From NCBI RefSeq assembly GCF_001643015.1, contig NZ_CP015622.1, forward strand, positions 1,439,358 to 1,503,357: a stretch of DNA of 64,000 nt. The letters run 5' to 3'. Source of the DNA: Corynebacterium crudilactis. Lineage in GTDB: Bacteria > Actinomycetota > Actinomycetes > Mycobacteriales > Mycobacteriaceae. Positions 44,770 to 53,863 of the stretch are shown here, piece by piece. The position numbers were made by a program, and so were the translations under genes. Positions within the stretch are counted from its first letter, which is position 1. Each line of letters starts with the position of its first letter. Below the pieces are notes generated by a model. That model saw only the letters and a list, made by a program, of their open reading frames with translations, was not told the origin of the DNA and did no database searches.

Positions 44770-46218
44770 CTACAGTCCAAATGCCTCGCGCAGAGCTGCA
44801 TCGATCTGCTCGATTGTGCTTGCCTGAGTAGAAGTACCGTTGTGGCTGGTGGCGAACTCACTGAGTACTGAGTCCTGGGAGTCATGGCCAACGTGGACAA
44901 TGTGGAGTGAAATATTATCAGCGAAGGCAGTGCTGAGGTCATTTAAGAATGCTTCATCGGAGTACTCGCCAGCGGATCCAGAGGTCACGATGACAACGCG
45001 CATTGGTTGGCCATCAGGTGAGCCTTCCTTGGCGATCTGGGTGGCAGCAACGACGGAAGCGCGAGTCAATGGCACGCCGCCAGTGCCAAGGCGGACAACA
45101 GCGCCAGCTGCGTTTTCTCCTTGTGAAGAATTAGGGAAAGAAATATTAGCGCGCCAGCCCTTGGTTACTCCTGGGTTGAGTGGGGAAGAGTAGTTATTCA
45201 GCGCAACTTGATTGCCCAATCCGCCAGTTTCCCGGGCGAGATTAGCTAGAGATCGTGTGACAACAGTGTGGTAGGACTCTTGAGTACCATCGACAACGCG
45301 GTCCATGTTGGATGAGGTGTCAAGGTTGATGATGGTATCTGAAGGTGAAGCTACAACGGTTTCTTCTTCTACCGGCGGTACTTCTTCGGTGGTTTCCACT
45401 GCTGCTATCTCCTGCGCCTGGCTAAGGACATTTTCTAGTGCAGCATTATCAGCGGTTCCTGCTTGGAAATCGAAGTTACTGAAATCAGAAGCTGCGCGAG
45501 CTTGATCTTCAGAGATATCGTTTCCTGCATTGGTGGCGATTGCCCATACTGGTACTTCAGCGCCATCGATTGCTTCAAAGGTGTACCCCTCTGGGAGCTC
45601 TGTGCCTTCAACGGTGGCGAAAGCAGGGGATTGTGCCGCGCCTGTGGCGGTGACGTCTGCATTACGCTCCAGCGCTGCAGCTGCGTCCTCTTCGTTTGGG
45701 GCTAGGGCTAATGCGATGGCTGCAGAGACTCCGGAGTTGGTAGCAACAGGTAATGCGACTTGATCAAGAGTCAGTGTTGCTGGATCAGTGCCTTCCGCAA
45801 CAGCAAGTCCGGCTTGTGCTGCATCAACCTGTGGCCAAGAATCTTCCGAACTATTTGCTACTGCACCAGTTTCAGCTAACGCAGTAGCCGCATCAGGGCG
45901 AGACCCAGCAAAGAGATAGGTGGCAGCAGGAACATCGCCACCCACGGATTTTGCTTTTACGCAGAAATCGCGGCTTATGGGAGCTGATTCATTGAAAGAA
46001 TCCACCAGCTTTTGTGCAGCTGTGGAATGCCCACCGACAGGAAGGCTGAGATCTCCAGAGATGCATTCTCCAGAGGCCGTTGGTGTTGAGGAATCATCAT
46101 TATCTCGGTTGAAAAGCCATACGACCAACGCCACGACCAGAGCAATGATGGCAACCAACGCAATGGTTAATGACTTAGATAACCTTATGTTTGAATTCCC
46201 GCTTGAATGGCGCGCCAC
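44770..46218 (-). CDS. Membrane-anchored protein with binding-protein-like and VWA domains
   Basis: The 482-residue protein begins with a basic tail and one membrane helix (LTIALVAIIALVVALVVWLF, about residues 17-36); the rest is outside the membrane. A substrate-binding-protein-like part (SLPVGGHSTAAQKLVDSFNE...) is followed by an acidic linker (ETTEEVPPVEEETVV) and a VWA-like domain with DTSSNM in place of a full DxSxS metal site, and MRVVIVTSGSAGEYSDE. The role is unknown; related proteins are common in mycolate-containing bacteria. Confidence 0.75.
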   Translation of the reverse strand: MARHSSGNSNIRLSKSLTIALVAIIALVVALVVWLFNRDNDDSSTPTASGECISGDLSLPVGGHSTAAQKLVDSFNESAPISRDFCVKAKSVGGDVPAATYLFAGSRPDAATALAETGAVANSSEDSWPQVDAAQAGLAVAEGTDPATLTLDQVALPVATNSGVSAAIALALAPNEEDAAAALERNADVTATGAAQSPAFATVEGTELPEGYTFEAIDGAEVPVWAIATNAGNDISEDQARAASDFSNFDFQAGTADNAALENVLSQAQEIAAVETTEEVPPVEEETVVASPSDTIINLDTSSNMDRVVDGTQESYHTVVTRSLANLARETGGLGNQVALNNYSSPLNPGVTKGWRANISFPNSSQGENAAGAVVRLGTGGVPLTRASVVAATQIAKEGSPDGQPMRVVIVTSGSAGEYSDEAFLNDLSTAFADNISLHIVHVGHDSQDSVLSEFATSHNGTSTQASTIEQIDAALREAFGL

Positions 46219-46271
46219 GTTTCTCCCTCGCTGTGAATCCCTGTAAACCCGGACTAGAACAGTCTATTTTT

Positions 46272-47162
46272 CTAAATACTAGCCTGTAGAGCCTGACTGG
46301 TTATGGAGACAAGCCGGTCGCGGATAGGTTTTGCACGTTCTGACAGCCCTCGCTGACGTGCTACATATTCTGCTTTGCCTTCTGGAGTTTCAATGGGGAC
46401 GTAGCCAAAGCCATGGTCGCGGACATCGTATGGGGATGCTTCCATGTCTAAGACTCGGGTATCTCGTGCTAATTCAAAAGCGTCAAGGAAGACATCGCCT
46501 GGAATAAGTGGGCCAAGTTTTGCGGCCCACTTGTAGAGGTCCATGGTGGCATGCAAACAACCACATTGATCATTGCGAGGTTGATCTTCACGCGTCAACA
46601 CCGTGAGGTTAAGCGGAATTGCCGGTTGAGTAAAGAAACGATAGGCATCAAAGTGGGTGCATTTGATGTTGTGGCTTTCCACCACTGCGTCTGTATCTGC
46701 AGGGCTTAAACGCAGCGGAAGATCATGGCGGAGATCCTGAGATTTATACACCATGGCCCACTCGTGGAGACCAAAACAATCAAATTGCGCGTGATTATCC
46801 CGAGTAGCAGCAAGCAGATCATGGATATAGCGCACCGAGGTGCCACGACGTTGCATGTAGGTGGCCAGGTCTACCTGGACGCCGGCGCGGTGCGGGGAGG
46901 CGTCGACAAGCATATAATCGCGCATGCTGGCATGTGGCGGTGTGCCTTCAAGATGAACGCCGAGGCCTGGATGCCAGGTTTTGAGGTGCGCTACGCGCAC
47001 GGGGTAGTACTCGAAGAGGAAGTCGAAGACCGGGTGCTTGATATGCGCTTGTCGACGCTTCAAGTGGTCTTTGGTGAATGAATCAGCCCGCACCTGATGG
47101 GTGCGGGCTAGTTCCATCCACTCAGCCTCGGTAAAAACGCAGAGGTTATAAGTGTCCAACAC
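46272..47162 (-). CDS. Putative 3-methyladenine DNA glycosylase (actinobacterial family)
   Basis: The 296-residue protein matches the actinobacterial family annotated this way (CVFTEAEWMELARTHQVRADSF, VFDFLFEYYPVRVAHLKTWHPGLGV, CFGLHEWAMVY, QCGCLHATMDLYKWAAKL). No HhH or AlkD motif is visible, so the enzymatic label rests on family annotation and not on recognised catalytic residues. It is cytosolic. It lies just after the two CorC-like genes on the same strand. Confidence 0.6.
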   Translation of the reverse strand: MLDTYNLCVFTEAEWMELARTHQVRADSFTKDHLKRRQAHIKHPVFDFLFEYYPVRVAHLKTWHPGLGVHLEGTPPHASMRDYMLVDASPHRAGVQVDLATYMQRRGTSVRYIHDLLAATRDNHAQFDCFGLHEWAMVYKSQDLRHDLPLRLSPADTDAVVESHNIKCTHFDAYRFFTQPAIPLNLTVLTREDQPRNDQCGCLHATMDLYKWAAKLGPLIPGDVFLDAFELARDTRVLDMEASPYDVRDHGFGYVPIETPEGKAEYVARQRGLSERAKPIRDRLVSITSQALQASI

Positions 47163-47173
47163 AGCTTCTATTT

Positions 47174-48238
47174 CTAGTCGTCGAAGCTTTCATGAGTCCA
47201 ATCGTTGACTGTGCCCACATATTCCTCAATCAGATCTTCCAAGGTAATAACACCGAGAAGCTCACCTTTAAGACGAACCTGCGCCATGTGCGCGGAGCGG
47301 TGGTGCATGAAATCCAAGACATCATCCATGAGGCCATCGGCATCAATATTACTCAAGGGGCGCAGCTCAGAACGAGGGATAACCTCTGCAGAATTCATCG
47401 TTGGGTCAGCAAGACGTGGCAAAATATCCTTGATGTGGATATAGCCCAAATAGGAACCATCACGGCCAGTGACCGGGAACCTAGAAAAACCAGTCTCGCG
47501 GACGGCTTCTTCCAGCTCATGAAGCGTTGGTCCAGACTTGCCAAAGGCCAAGGTACGAACATTTTCATCCTTGATCACCAGCTCTTTGATAGAACGCTGC
47601 TCAGAACGCAACGCCTTAGACAGACGAGCATGCTCTTCTGCATCAAGGAGACCTTCTGAACGAGATTCCGAAATCATCGACGCAAGCTGCTCTGGATCCA
47701 CAGTGGAATCCAGCTCATCTTTTTGTTCAATACCAAACGCGCGAAGGGTCAGTCGCGCAATCCAGTTCATGAACTCGATCAGCGGACGGGTTATTTTCAC
47801 GAAAAAGATCAGTGCTGGCGCCAGCCACATACCTAAGGTCTCTGGTCCAGCAATTGCAATATTCTTTGGCACCATTTCGCCGAAGAGAATATGCAGCCAG
47901 GTAATAATCGCCAATGCGATCACAAAAGAAATAGGGTGAATCAGATCAGCTGGGACACCCCATGATTTGAACGGCACCTCAATAAAGTGCGCGATGGCAG
48001 GTTCTGCCACCTTACCCAACAGCAGGGAACAGACGGTGATGCCAAACTGCGCACCCGCCAGCATGATAGAGAGATGCTCCGTGGCATAGAGAACCTTTTC
48101 CGCACCCTTTTTACCCTGGGATACCAAAGAGTCGAGGCGGTCCCGGCGCGAAGAAATTAGTGCGAATTCTGCAGCGACGAAAAAAGCATTTGCGGAAAGA
48201 AGGACGACAATTAAAAGGATGGTTGCCCAAATACTCAC
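47174..48238 (-). CDS. CNNM/CorC-type membrane protein, shorter paralogue
   Basis: The 354-residue protein has a DUF21 membrane domain with three to four helices (WATILLIVVLLSANAFFVAAEFALIS at the start) and two CBS domains (VTGRDGSYLGYIHIKDIL, HMAQVRLKGELLGVITLEDLIEE). CNNM proteins are linked to Mg2+ or Co2+ homeostasis; older names call them hemolysins. It lacks the C-terminal CorC/HlyC domain of its neighbour. It overlaps the neighbouring paralogue by four bases. Confidence 0.9.
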   Translation of the reverse strand: MSIWATILLIVVLLSANAFFVAAEFALISSRRDRLDSLVSQGKKGAEKVLYATEHLSIMLAGAQFGITVCSLLLGKVAEPAIAHFIEVPFKSWGVPADLIHPISFVIALAIITWLHILFGEMVPKNIAIAGPETLGMWLAPALIFFVKITRPLIEFMNWIARLTLRAFGIEQKDELDSTVDPEQLASMISESRSEGLLDAEEHARLSKALRSEQRSIKELVIKDENVRTLAFGKSGPTLHELEEAVRETGFSRFPVTGRDGSYLGYIHIKDILPRLADPTMNSAEVIPRSELRPLSNIDADGLMDDVLDFMHHRSAHMAQVRLKGELLGVITLEDLIEEYVGTVNDWTHESFDD

Positions 48239-49617
48239 TGTTCGTACTCCTTTGCTTCTTCATGGCTAATCGGGGTCAGTACTGCTTTGTCGATGCGCCG
48301 ATCTTCCATGACGGTGACTCGTGCAATCCACCGGCCGGTGAATCCGGATTCGAATTCATCCATGTTGGGGGTTTCTGTGAGTGGCAGGAGAGCGACATCG
48401 CCGACGCGAGGGATCACACCCATGGCGTACATGATCAATCCACCGAGCGTTTCAAAGGGGCCGTCAGGGGAGACGTAACCGACACGTTTTTCTAGTTCAT
48501 CGGTGCGGACAAGTCCAGAGACTTCCCAACTTGCGCCGAATTGTTGGAAATCGCGTTCTGCATCCGAGTCATCGTGTTCATCGTGGATTTCGCCGAGGAT
48601 TTCCTCTACGACATCTTCGATGGTCACCATGCCTGCGGTTCCGCCATACTCATCGGCGACGAGGATGACCTGGGAGCCTGCAGAGCGCACAGCGTTGAGA
48701 ACGGCATCGCCGTCAAGGCTTGCTGGAACCACAGGGATCTTGCGGGCTAGATCGCGCACCATGGTGGTAGCGCGGTCTTCCTGCATCACAGAGAACGCAT
48801 CCTTGATGTGCACCATGCCGATGGTTTCATCCAAGTCACCTTCTGTAACGGGGAAGCGTGAGTGTCCTGTTTCTAGAGCCAGGGCGATCAAATCATTGAC
48901 GGTGTCAGTAGCACGCAAAGATTCGATTGTGGATCGAGGAGTCATGAACTCATCTGCCGTGGCATCGCCGAACTGTAGGGAACGATTGATCACTGCTGCA
49001 GTATTTTGATCGATGCCGCCGCTTTCTGCAGAGCTGCGCACCAAGGCGGTGAGCTCTTGGGCGGAACGTGCAGAGGCCAATTCTTCAGCTGGCTCAATGC
49101 CCATTTTGCGCACAATAAAGTTTGCAGACTTGTTCATGCCGTTAATAAACGGTTTCAGAGCGGTATTGAAGACATGGACAGGGTGAACCACAAAGCGTGC
49201 AACGCTTAAGGGATCAGTGATTGCCCAGTTCTTAGGAACCAGTTCGCCGAAGACCATGGACAGTGTTGTCGCAATAATAAGAGCAAGGACAAGTGCTACC
49301 GTCGTGCCGGCAGATTCACTGAGCCCGACTAATTCAAGGAGTGGTGTGAAATATTTTGCCAAAACAGGCTCTGCGAGGAAGCCTGTGGCTAGTGTCGTGA
49401 CAGTGATGCCCAATTGGGCACCAGAGAGAACGAACGACAGATTTTGGTGATCCCTCTGCACTGCACGGGCGCTGTTGTCGCCCTTTTGCTTCATATGTGT
49501 TTCTACTGTGGATTTTTCGAGCCCTGTGAGTGCGAACTCGATGGCTACGAATAATCCGGTGCTCGCAGTAAGAAGCACGAAGCCTAGCAATGAGAGGATG
49601 CTTATGAGTATGTCCAT
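48235..49617 (-). CDS. CNNM/CorC-type membrane protein with CorC_HlyC domain
   Basis: The 460-residue protein has a DUF21 domain (SLLGFVLLTASTGLFVAIEFALTGLE), paired CBS domains (FPVTEGDLDETIGMVHIKD, VILVADEYGGTAGMVTIEDVVEEILGEI) and a C-terminal CorC_HlyC domain (WEVSGLVRTDELEKRVGY, ETLGGLIMYAMGVIPRVGD). The VADEYGG motif is a family hallmark. It is first of the overlapping pair and probably acts with it as a heteromer; that is inference. Confidence 0.92.
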   Translation of the reverse strand: MDILISILSLLGFVLLTASTGLFVAIEFALTGLEKSTVETHMKQKGDNSARAVQRDHQNLSFVLSGAQLGITVTTLATGFLAEPVLAKYFTPLLELVGLSESAGTTVALVLALIIATTLSMVFGELVPKNWAITDPLSVARFVVHPVHVFNTALKPFINGMNKSANFIVRKMGIEPAEELASARSAQELTALVRSSAESGGIDQNTAAVINRSLQFGDATADEFMTPRSTIESLRATDTVNDLIALALETGHSRFPVTEGDLDETIGMVHIKDAFSVMQEDRATTMVRDLARKIPVVPASLDGDAVLNAVRSAGSQVILVADEYGGTAGMVTIEDVVEEILGEIHDEHDDSDAERDFQQFGASWEVSGLVRTDELEKRVGYVSPDGPFETLGGLIMYAMGVIPRVGDVALLPLTETPNMDEFESGFTGRWIARVTVMEDRRIDKAVLTPISHEEAKEYEQ

Positions 49618-49665
49618 TAGCGTGGTTTAGGCCTTGTTCCCAGACCTTTAAAAGCCTAGGAAGGT

Positions 49666-51018
49666 TTAGCCCTTGGGACCGTCTTTCCTTGAAGTCTGAC
49701 GCCTCGGGTTGGACGAGCGGCCAGTTGACCTGGTTCCGCTCTGTCCGCGCCGGCGAGGATTCCGGCTGGAACCCCGTGCATCAGAACGATTGTGAGTAGT
49801 TTTCTGTTCCCGCTTTGGCTGTTGCTGTTGGCCAGGTGCTGGCAACGCAACGCCTGACGGACGACGTGCACCAGTAATCTTAACCAATTCTGGGGAGTTT
49901 TCGTGGACTTTTATTTCAGCAGCTTTCACGCCTGCCTTGTGGAAAAGTTCCCGGACTTCCTTGATCTGATCATCCATTACCAGAGTGACAACTGTACCGG
50001 AAGTCCCGGCTCGTGCAGTGCGACCTGCGCGGTGCAAATATGCTTTGTGTTCCGCTGGAGGGTCAACGTGGACCACGAGGGAGACATCATTGACGTCAAT
50101 GCCACGTGCTGCGATATCGGTGGCTACCAGCACTGGGATGGAACCATCAGCGAAACCAGCAAGCGCATTGGTGCGGGTGGACTGTCCCTTGTCCCCGTGG
50201 ATGCCCACCGCATTGATGCCCACGCGGCGCAGCTTTTTCACCTGACGGTCCACGCCATGCTTGGTACGCATGAACATGATGGTCTTACCGTCACGTGCAG
50301 CAATACGCAACAGCACATCATTGCGTGGATCTCGGCCACCAACGAGGAAACGGTAGTGCTCCATGGTGTCTACGGCAGCCTGCACAGGAGCAGTCGAGTG
50401 TGTGACAGGGTTGTGCAGATAGCGATCAACGAGTTTGCTCACATCACCATCAAGCGTGGCGGAAAATAGGAGACGCTGACCGTTTTTAGGAGTGAGATCC
50501 ATGAGCTTTTTTACCTGAGGCAAAAATCCCATATCAGCCATTTGGTCAGCTTCATCCAACGCAGTAACTGTGATATCAGCAAGCGAGAGCTTCTTTTGAT
50601 TGATCAGATCTTGTGCACGACCAGGTGTTGCCACCAAAATATCCACAGGGGAAGCAAGTGCAGTGATATTGCGGTTGATGTTGACGCCACCAACCACCTC
50701 CAGGATGCGCAGTCCCATGACCCGTGAAGGATCTTCTAGGCGTTCACGTACCTGAGCTGCCAATTCACGAGTAGGAACCAGCACGAGGCCACGGGGGCGA
50801 CCTGGCTTAGAGGCGCCAGAGCGTGCGAGTCGGGTGATCATGGGAAGACCGAATGTGAAGGTTTTTCCGGATCCTGTTGGTCCACGGCCGAGCACATCTT
50901 TACCAGCAAGGGCATCTGGAATTGCCGCTTCCTGGATAGGAAATGCCTCGGTGATTCCCTGACGGCGAAGTTCGCGTACGATCTCGTCAGGAAGCTTGAG
51001 TTCTAAAAAGGTAGTCAT
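49666..51018 (-). CDS. DEAD-box RNA helicase
   Basis: All core motifs are present in order: Q motif near residue 22 (AFPIQEAAIPDAL), I GPTGSGKTFTFGLP, Ia PTRELAAQV, II LDEADQMADMGF (DEAD), III SATL, V ATDIAARGIDV and VI HRAGRTAR. After residue 395 a basic, low-complexity tail rich in Arg, Ser and Gln probably binds RNA. The 450-residue length fits RhlE/DbpA-like helicases of ribosome assembly or cold adaptation. It stands alone on the minus strand. Confidence 0.95.
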   Translation of the reverse strand: MTTFLELKLPDEIVRELRRQGITEAFPIQEAAIPDALAGKDVLGRGPTGSGKTFTFGLPMITRLARSGASKPGRPRGLVLVPTRELAAQVRERLEDPSRVMGLRILEVVGGVNINRNITALASPVDILVATPGRAQDLINQKKLSLADITVTALDEADQMADMGFLPQVKKLMDLTPKNGQRLLFSATLDGDVSKLVDRYLHNPVTHSTAPVQAAVDTMEHYRFLVGGRDPRNDVLLRIAARDGKTIMFMRTKHGVDRQVKKLRRVGINAVGIHGDKGQSTRTNALAGFADGSIPVLVATDIAARGIDVNDVSLVVHVDPPAEHKAYLHRAGRTARAGTSGTVVTLVMDDQIKEVRELFHKAGVKAAEIKVHENSPELVKITGARRPSGVALPAPGQQQQPKREQKTTHNRSDARGSSRNPRRRGQSGTRSTGRSSNPRRQTSRKDGPKG

Positions 51019-51163
51019 TGCTGATTAACTCTAGCCGTAGCATCCCAAAAAGTGAGCATGTGGGCATTTTATGCTTGAAAAGTATGGATTTTTCTTTAAG
51101 CAGCCCTGTCCGCCGTTAGTGAATTTACCTATGCGGACTTTAACCTGCTCGGTCTTGTGGAGA

Positions 51164-51763
51164 TCAATGCGGCAAAATTACTGCGATTTGGCTGCGCATA
51201 TTTTCCAGCAGTGCGCCTGTCGTAACCTCTGCAGGTGTGCTTGCCATCGTGAGAAATGTAATGGATGAGATGACTCGAGAAAGTATGCCTGCGTCGGCTG
51301 CGCTGACATGGTCATTGCGTTGGAGTACCTCTGTATAGGCTTGTTCAGTGCTAGCAACAATGCTCAATGCTTGAGCTTGATGTGGCTCACTGGGATCACC
51401 AAAGACCATTTCCTTTAAGTATGTGCGTCCATTATCAACTTGTACTCGGTTGCACTCCACGATCGGCTTAATGATCTCAAGGAGTGCATCAAGGATTTCA
51501 GGTGTCTTCTGTGCTGCCACTTGTCCACGGCTAAGAGCTTGCGCGTAATGGACATTTTGCACGAGCAGTAGCAGTTCGCCTTTAGTCTTTGCGTACAGAA
51601 ATAGGGTGCCGGTACCAATGTCTGCTTTTTCGGCGATTTGTTGGGTGGTGACATCATTAATGCCTTTTTCGGCAAATAATGCACTCGCAGCAGCAGTAAT
51701 GCGATCGAGTTTATCCTGCTTACTCCGTTCGCGTCGGCCCATCGACTGCGGCGTGAGGGACAT
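51164..51763 (-). CDS. TetR-family transcriptional regulator
   Basis: The 199-residue protein has the TetR helix-turn-helix (ITAAASALFAEKGINDVTTQQIAEKADIGTGTLFLYAKTKGELL). ATG 51763 is the start because AGGAGG lies eight bases before it; an upstream ATG at 51817 falls inside the operator. The C-terminal ligand domain is unlike any I can name. It is divergent from an OYE-SDR pair, which it likely represses. Confidence 0.9.
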   Translation of the reverse strand: MSLTPQSMGRRERSKQDKLDRITAAASALFAEKGINDVTTQQIAEKADIGTGTLFLYAKTKGELLLLVQNVHYAQALSRGQVAAQKTPEILDALLEIIKPIVECNRVQVDNGRTYLKEMVFGDPSEPHQAQALSIVASTEQAYTEVLQRNDHVSAADAGILSRVISSITFLTMASTPAEVTTGALLENMRSQIAVILPH

Positions 51764-51787
51764 GGAATAATCCTCCTGGAATAAATA

Positions 51788-51817
51788 ATGACTAGACTCA
51801 GTTATGATGATAGTCAT
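51788..51817. promoter_or_regulatory. Candidate TetR operator
   Basis: ATGACTA (51788-51794) and TAGTCAT (51811-51817) are exact inverted arms with a 16-base centre, placed between the divergent tetR and oxidoreductase genes. Confidence 0.55.
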
Positions 51818-51936
51818 CGTAGTGTGGGTTCAAATTTTCCTTAATTTATTCTCTCACGGCGTGATATATCAATTTTGATGTGCAAGCTTTGGGTGAGCTC
51901 AAAGCCATTTATGTCTATGGAATAGGAATTACTTTT

Positions 51937-53010
51937 ATGACTTCTTCACTATGGGAATCATTTACTGTGGGGCGAATTGGGCTACCACACCGCCTGGCAT
52001 TATCGCCAATGACCCGTAATCGTGCGAATGCCGATGGAACTCCAGGAGATTTGGTTGCAGAGTATTACCAGCAGCGCGCCTCCCTTGGCCTACTGATCAG
52101 TGAGGGCACTCAGCCATCTGCCGATGGGCAAGGCTATGCGAACACTCCCGGTATCTATACACCTGAACACATCGAGGGATGGCGAAAAGTTACCGATGCA
52201 GTACACGAGGCCGGGGGACACCTATTTGTGCAGTTGATGCACGTGGGCCGCACGTCACATCCCGATAACACGTCACATCATCGACAGCCTGTTGCGCCTT
52301 CAGCAATTGCCCCTGGAGAAGAGATCCATACAGCTACAGGTGCGCAACAGATTCCGACCCCACGCGCACTGGGCGAGGATGAGATCCCGACTATTATCAA
52401 CGAGTTTCGCCATGCAGCAGCATCTGCGATTGCCGCTGGAGCGGATGGAGTGGAAATCCATGCAGCGAACGGATATTTGCTGCATCAGTTCCTTTCCCCG
52501 AACGCTAATCACCGCACTGACTCTTATGGTGGTTCGGTAGAAAACCGCGCGCGCTTAACTATCGAGATCGCGCAGGCTGTTGCAGAAGAAATTGGTGTAG
52601 ATCGCACAGGCATCCGTATTTCTCCGGCATTCCCTCTTGGCGGTCTCAACGAAGGCGATGCGGAATCAGTACGTACCCAGTACCGATACCTCGTGGGTGA
52701 GCTTGCACAGTTGAATCTTGCATACCTGCATGTGCACCACCTTGGTGATGATGAATTATTGCGTTCTTTCCGTGACATGTGGCCGACTGCTGTGCTCGTT
52801 GTGCGCTATGGACGTGAGCGTGAGCAGATCGCCTCGGATATTGACTCGGGACTGGCAGATATGGCACCTCTTGGACGTTTTGCACTAGCAAATCCTGACA
52901 TCGTGGAACGCTTGCGCACAGATGCTCCATTAAACGACCTGGACCCAGCCACTATTTATGGTGGTGGCGCAACGGGATACACCGATTATCCCGTACTAGC
53001 CAAGCTCTAG
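51937..53010 (+). CDS. Old yellow enzyme-type flavin oxidoreductase
   Basis: The protein (357 aa from ATG 51937) is an FMN-dependent ene-reductase: [12 protein letters not shown] at the start, HVGRTSHP and the hallmark [29 protein letters not shown]. Such enzymes reduce activated alkenes, nitro compounds or quinones with NAD(P)H. AGGAAT before ATG 51937 and family start position favour it over TTG 51880. It is followed by an SDR gene and faces a TetR regulator: a typical inducible electrophile-defence cluster. Confidence 0.92.
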   Translation: [357 protein letters not shown]

Positions 53011-53058
53011 AGCTTGGCTTTCATCCGTATTGCCCACAAGAGATAAAAAGAGGTAGTT

Positions 53059-53769
53059 ATGCCCTCACTTAAAGGATCCGTCGTTCTTGTTACTGGCGCT
53101 AATTGCGGAATCGGTACCCATTTCGTCCACGAAGCACTCAACCGAGGGGCAACCAAGGTCTATGCCACGGCTCGCACCCCTCGTAGCTGGAATGATGACC
53201 GTATCGTTCCGCTCTCACTCGATGTGACTGACCCAGCATCTATCCAGTCGGTGGTTGCTGCTGCGCCAGATGTAACTGTGTTGATCAATAACGCTGGTGC
53301 AGGTGTTTCTCATCCCGGAATTCTTCACCATAGTGATGAAGAGATACGTGCAAACGTTGAAACAAATTTCCTTGGACCCTTGTTGCTGAGCCGTGCCTTC
53401 GCTTCCGTACTTGCATCCAAGGGCGGGAATGCTGCGATCATTAATATGCACTCTGCACTGTCGTGGCATGCGGGCATGGGAATCTATTCAGCTACTAAAG
53501 CGGCCTTGTGGTCTGCGACCAACTCACTTCGCGTGGAATTGCTCCCTTCTGGGATCCACGTCCTGGGAGTTCATGTCGGCTGGGTAGATACAGCCATGGC
53601 AGCGCATGTCACCGATCCAAAAACTGATCCAGCGGTGCTCGTATCAGAGATTTTTGATGCCACTGAAGCTGGAGACTATGAGGTTCTTGCTGATGAGACG
53701 TCTGTGAATCTCAAAGCCGGGCTTAGCGCTCCACTGGAGGCTGTGTATCCGCAGCTTGGCGGCAACTAA
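53059..53769 (+). CDS. Short-chain dehydrogenase/reductase
   Basis: The 236-residue protein has the Rossmann motif TGANCGIGTHF, LINNAGAG and the catalytic YSATKAAL (Tyr-x-x-x-Lys), with Ser in NMHSALSW. The cofactor loop ATARTPRSW suggests NADP. It lies 48 bases after the OYE gene and is probably co-transcribed. The substrate is unknown. Confidence 0.9.
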   Translation: MPSLKGSVVLVTGANCGIGTHFVHEALNRGATKVYATARTPRSWNDDRIVPLSLDVTDPASIQSVVAAAPDVTVLINNAGAGVSHPGILHHSDEEIRANVETNFLGPLLLSRAFASVLASKGGNAAIINMHSALSWHAGMGIYSATKAALWSATNSLRVELLPSGIHVLGVHVGWVDTAMAAHVTDPKTDPAVLVSEIFDATEAGDYEVLADETSVNLKAGLSAPLEAVYPQLGGN

Positions 53770-53812
53770 GCAACCGCGCCGGGTGTGAATGCCGGCAATC
53801 TAGAAAAAGCGA

Positions 53813-53845
53813 AAACCCCTCACAGCTTGTCACTGTGAGGGGTTT
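53813..53845. terminator. Bidirectional terminator between the SDR gene and gnd
   Basis: AAACCCCTCACAG pairs perfectly with CTGTGAGGGGTTT around a seven-base loop; both outer sides carry A/T runs. Confidence 0.9.
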
Positions 53846-53863
53846 AGCTATTGACCGTAAGGT

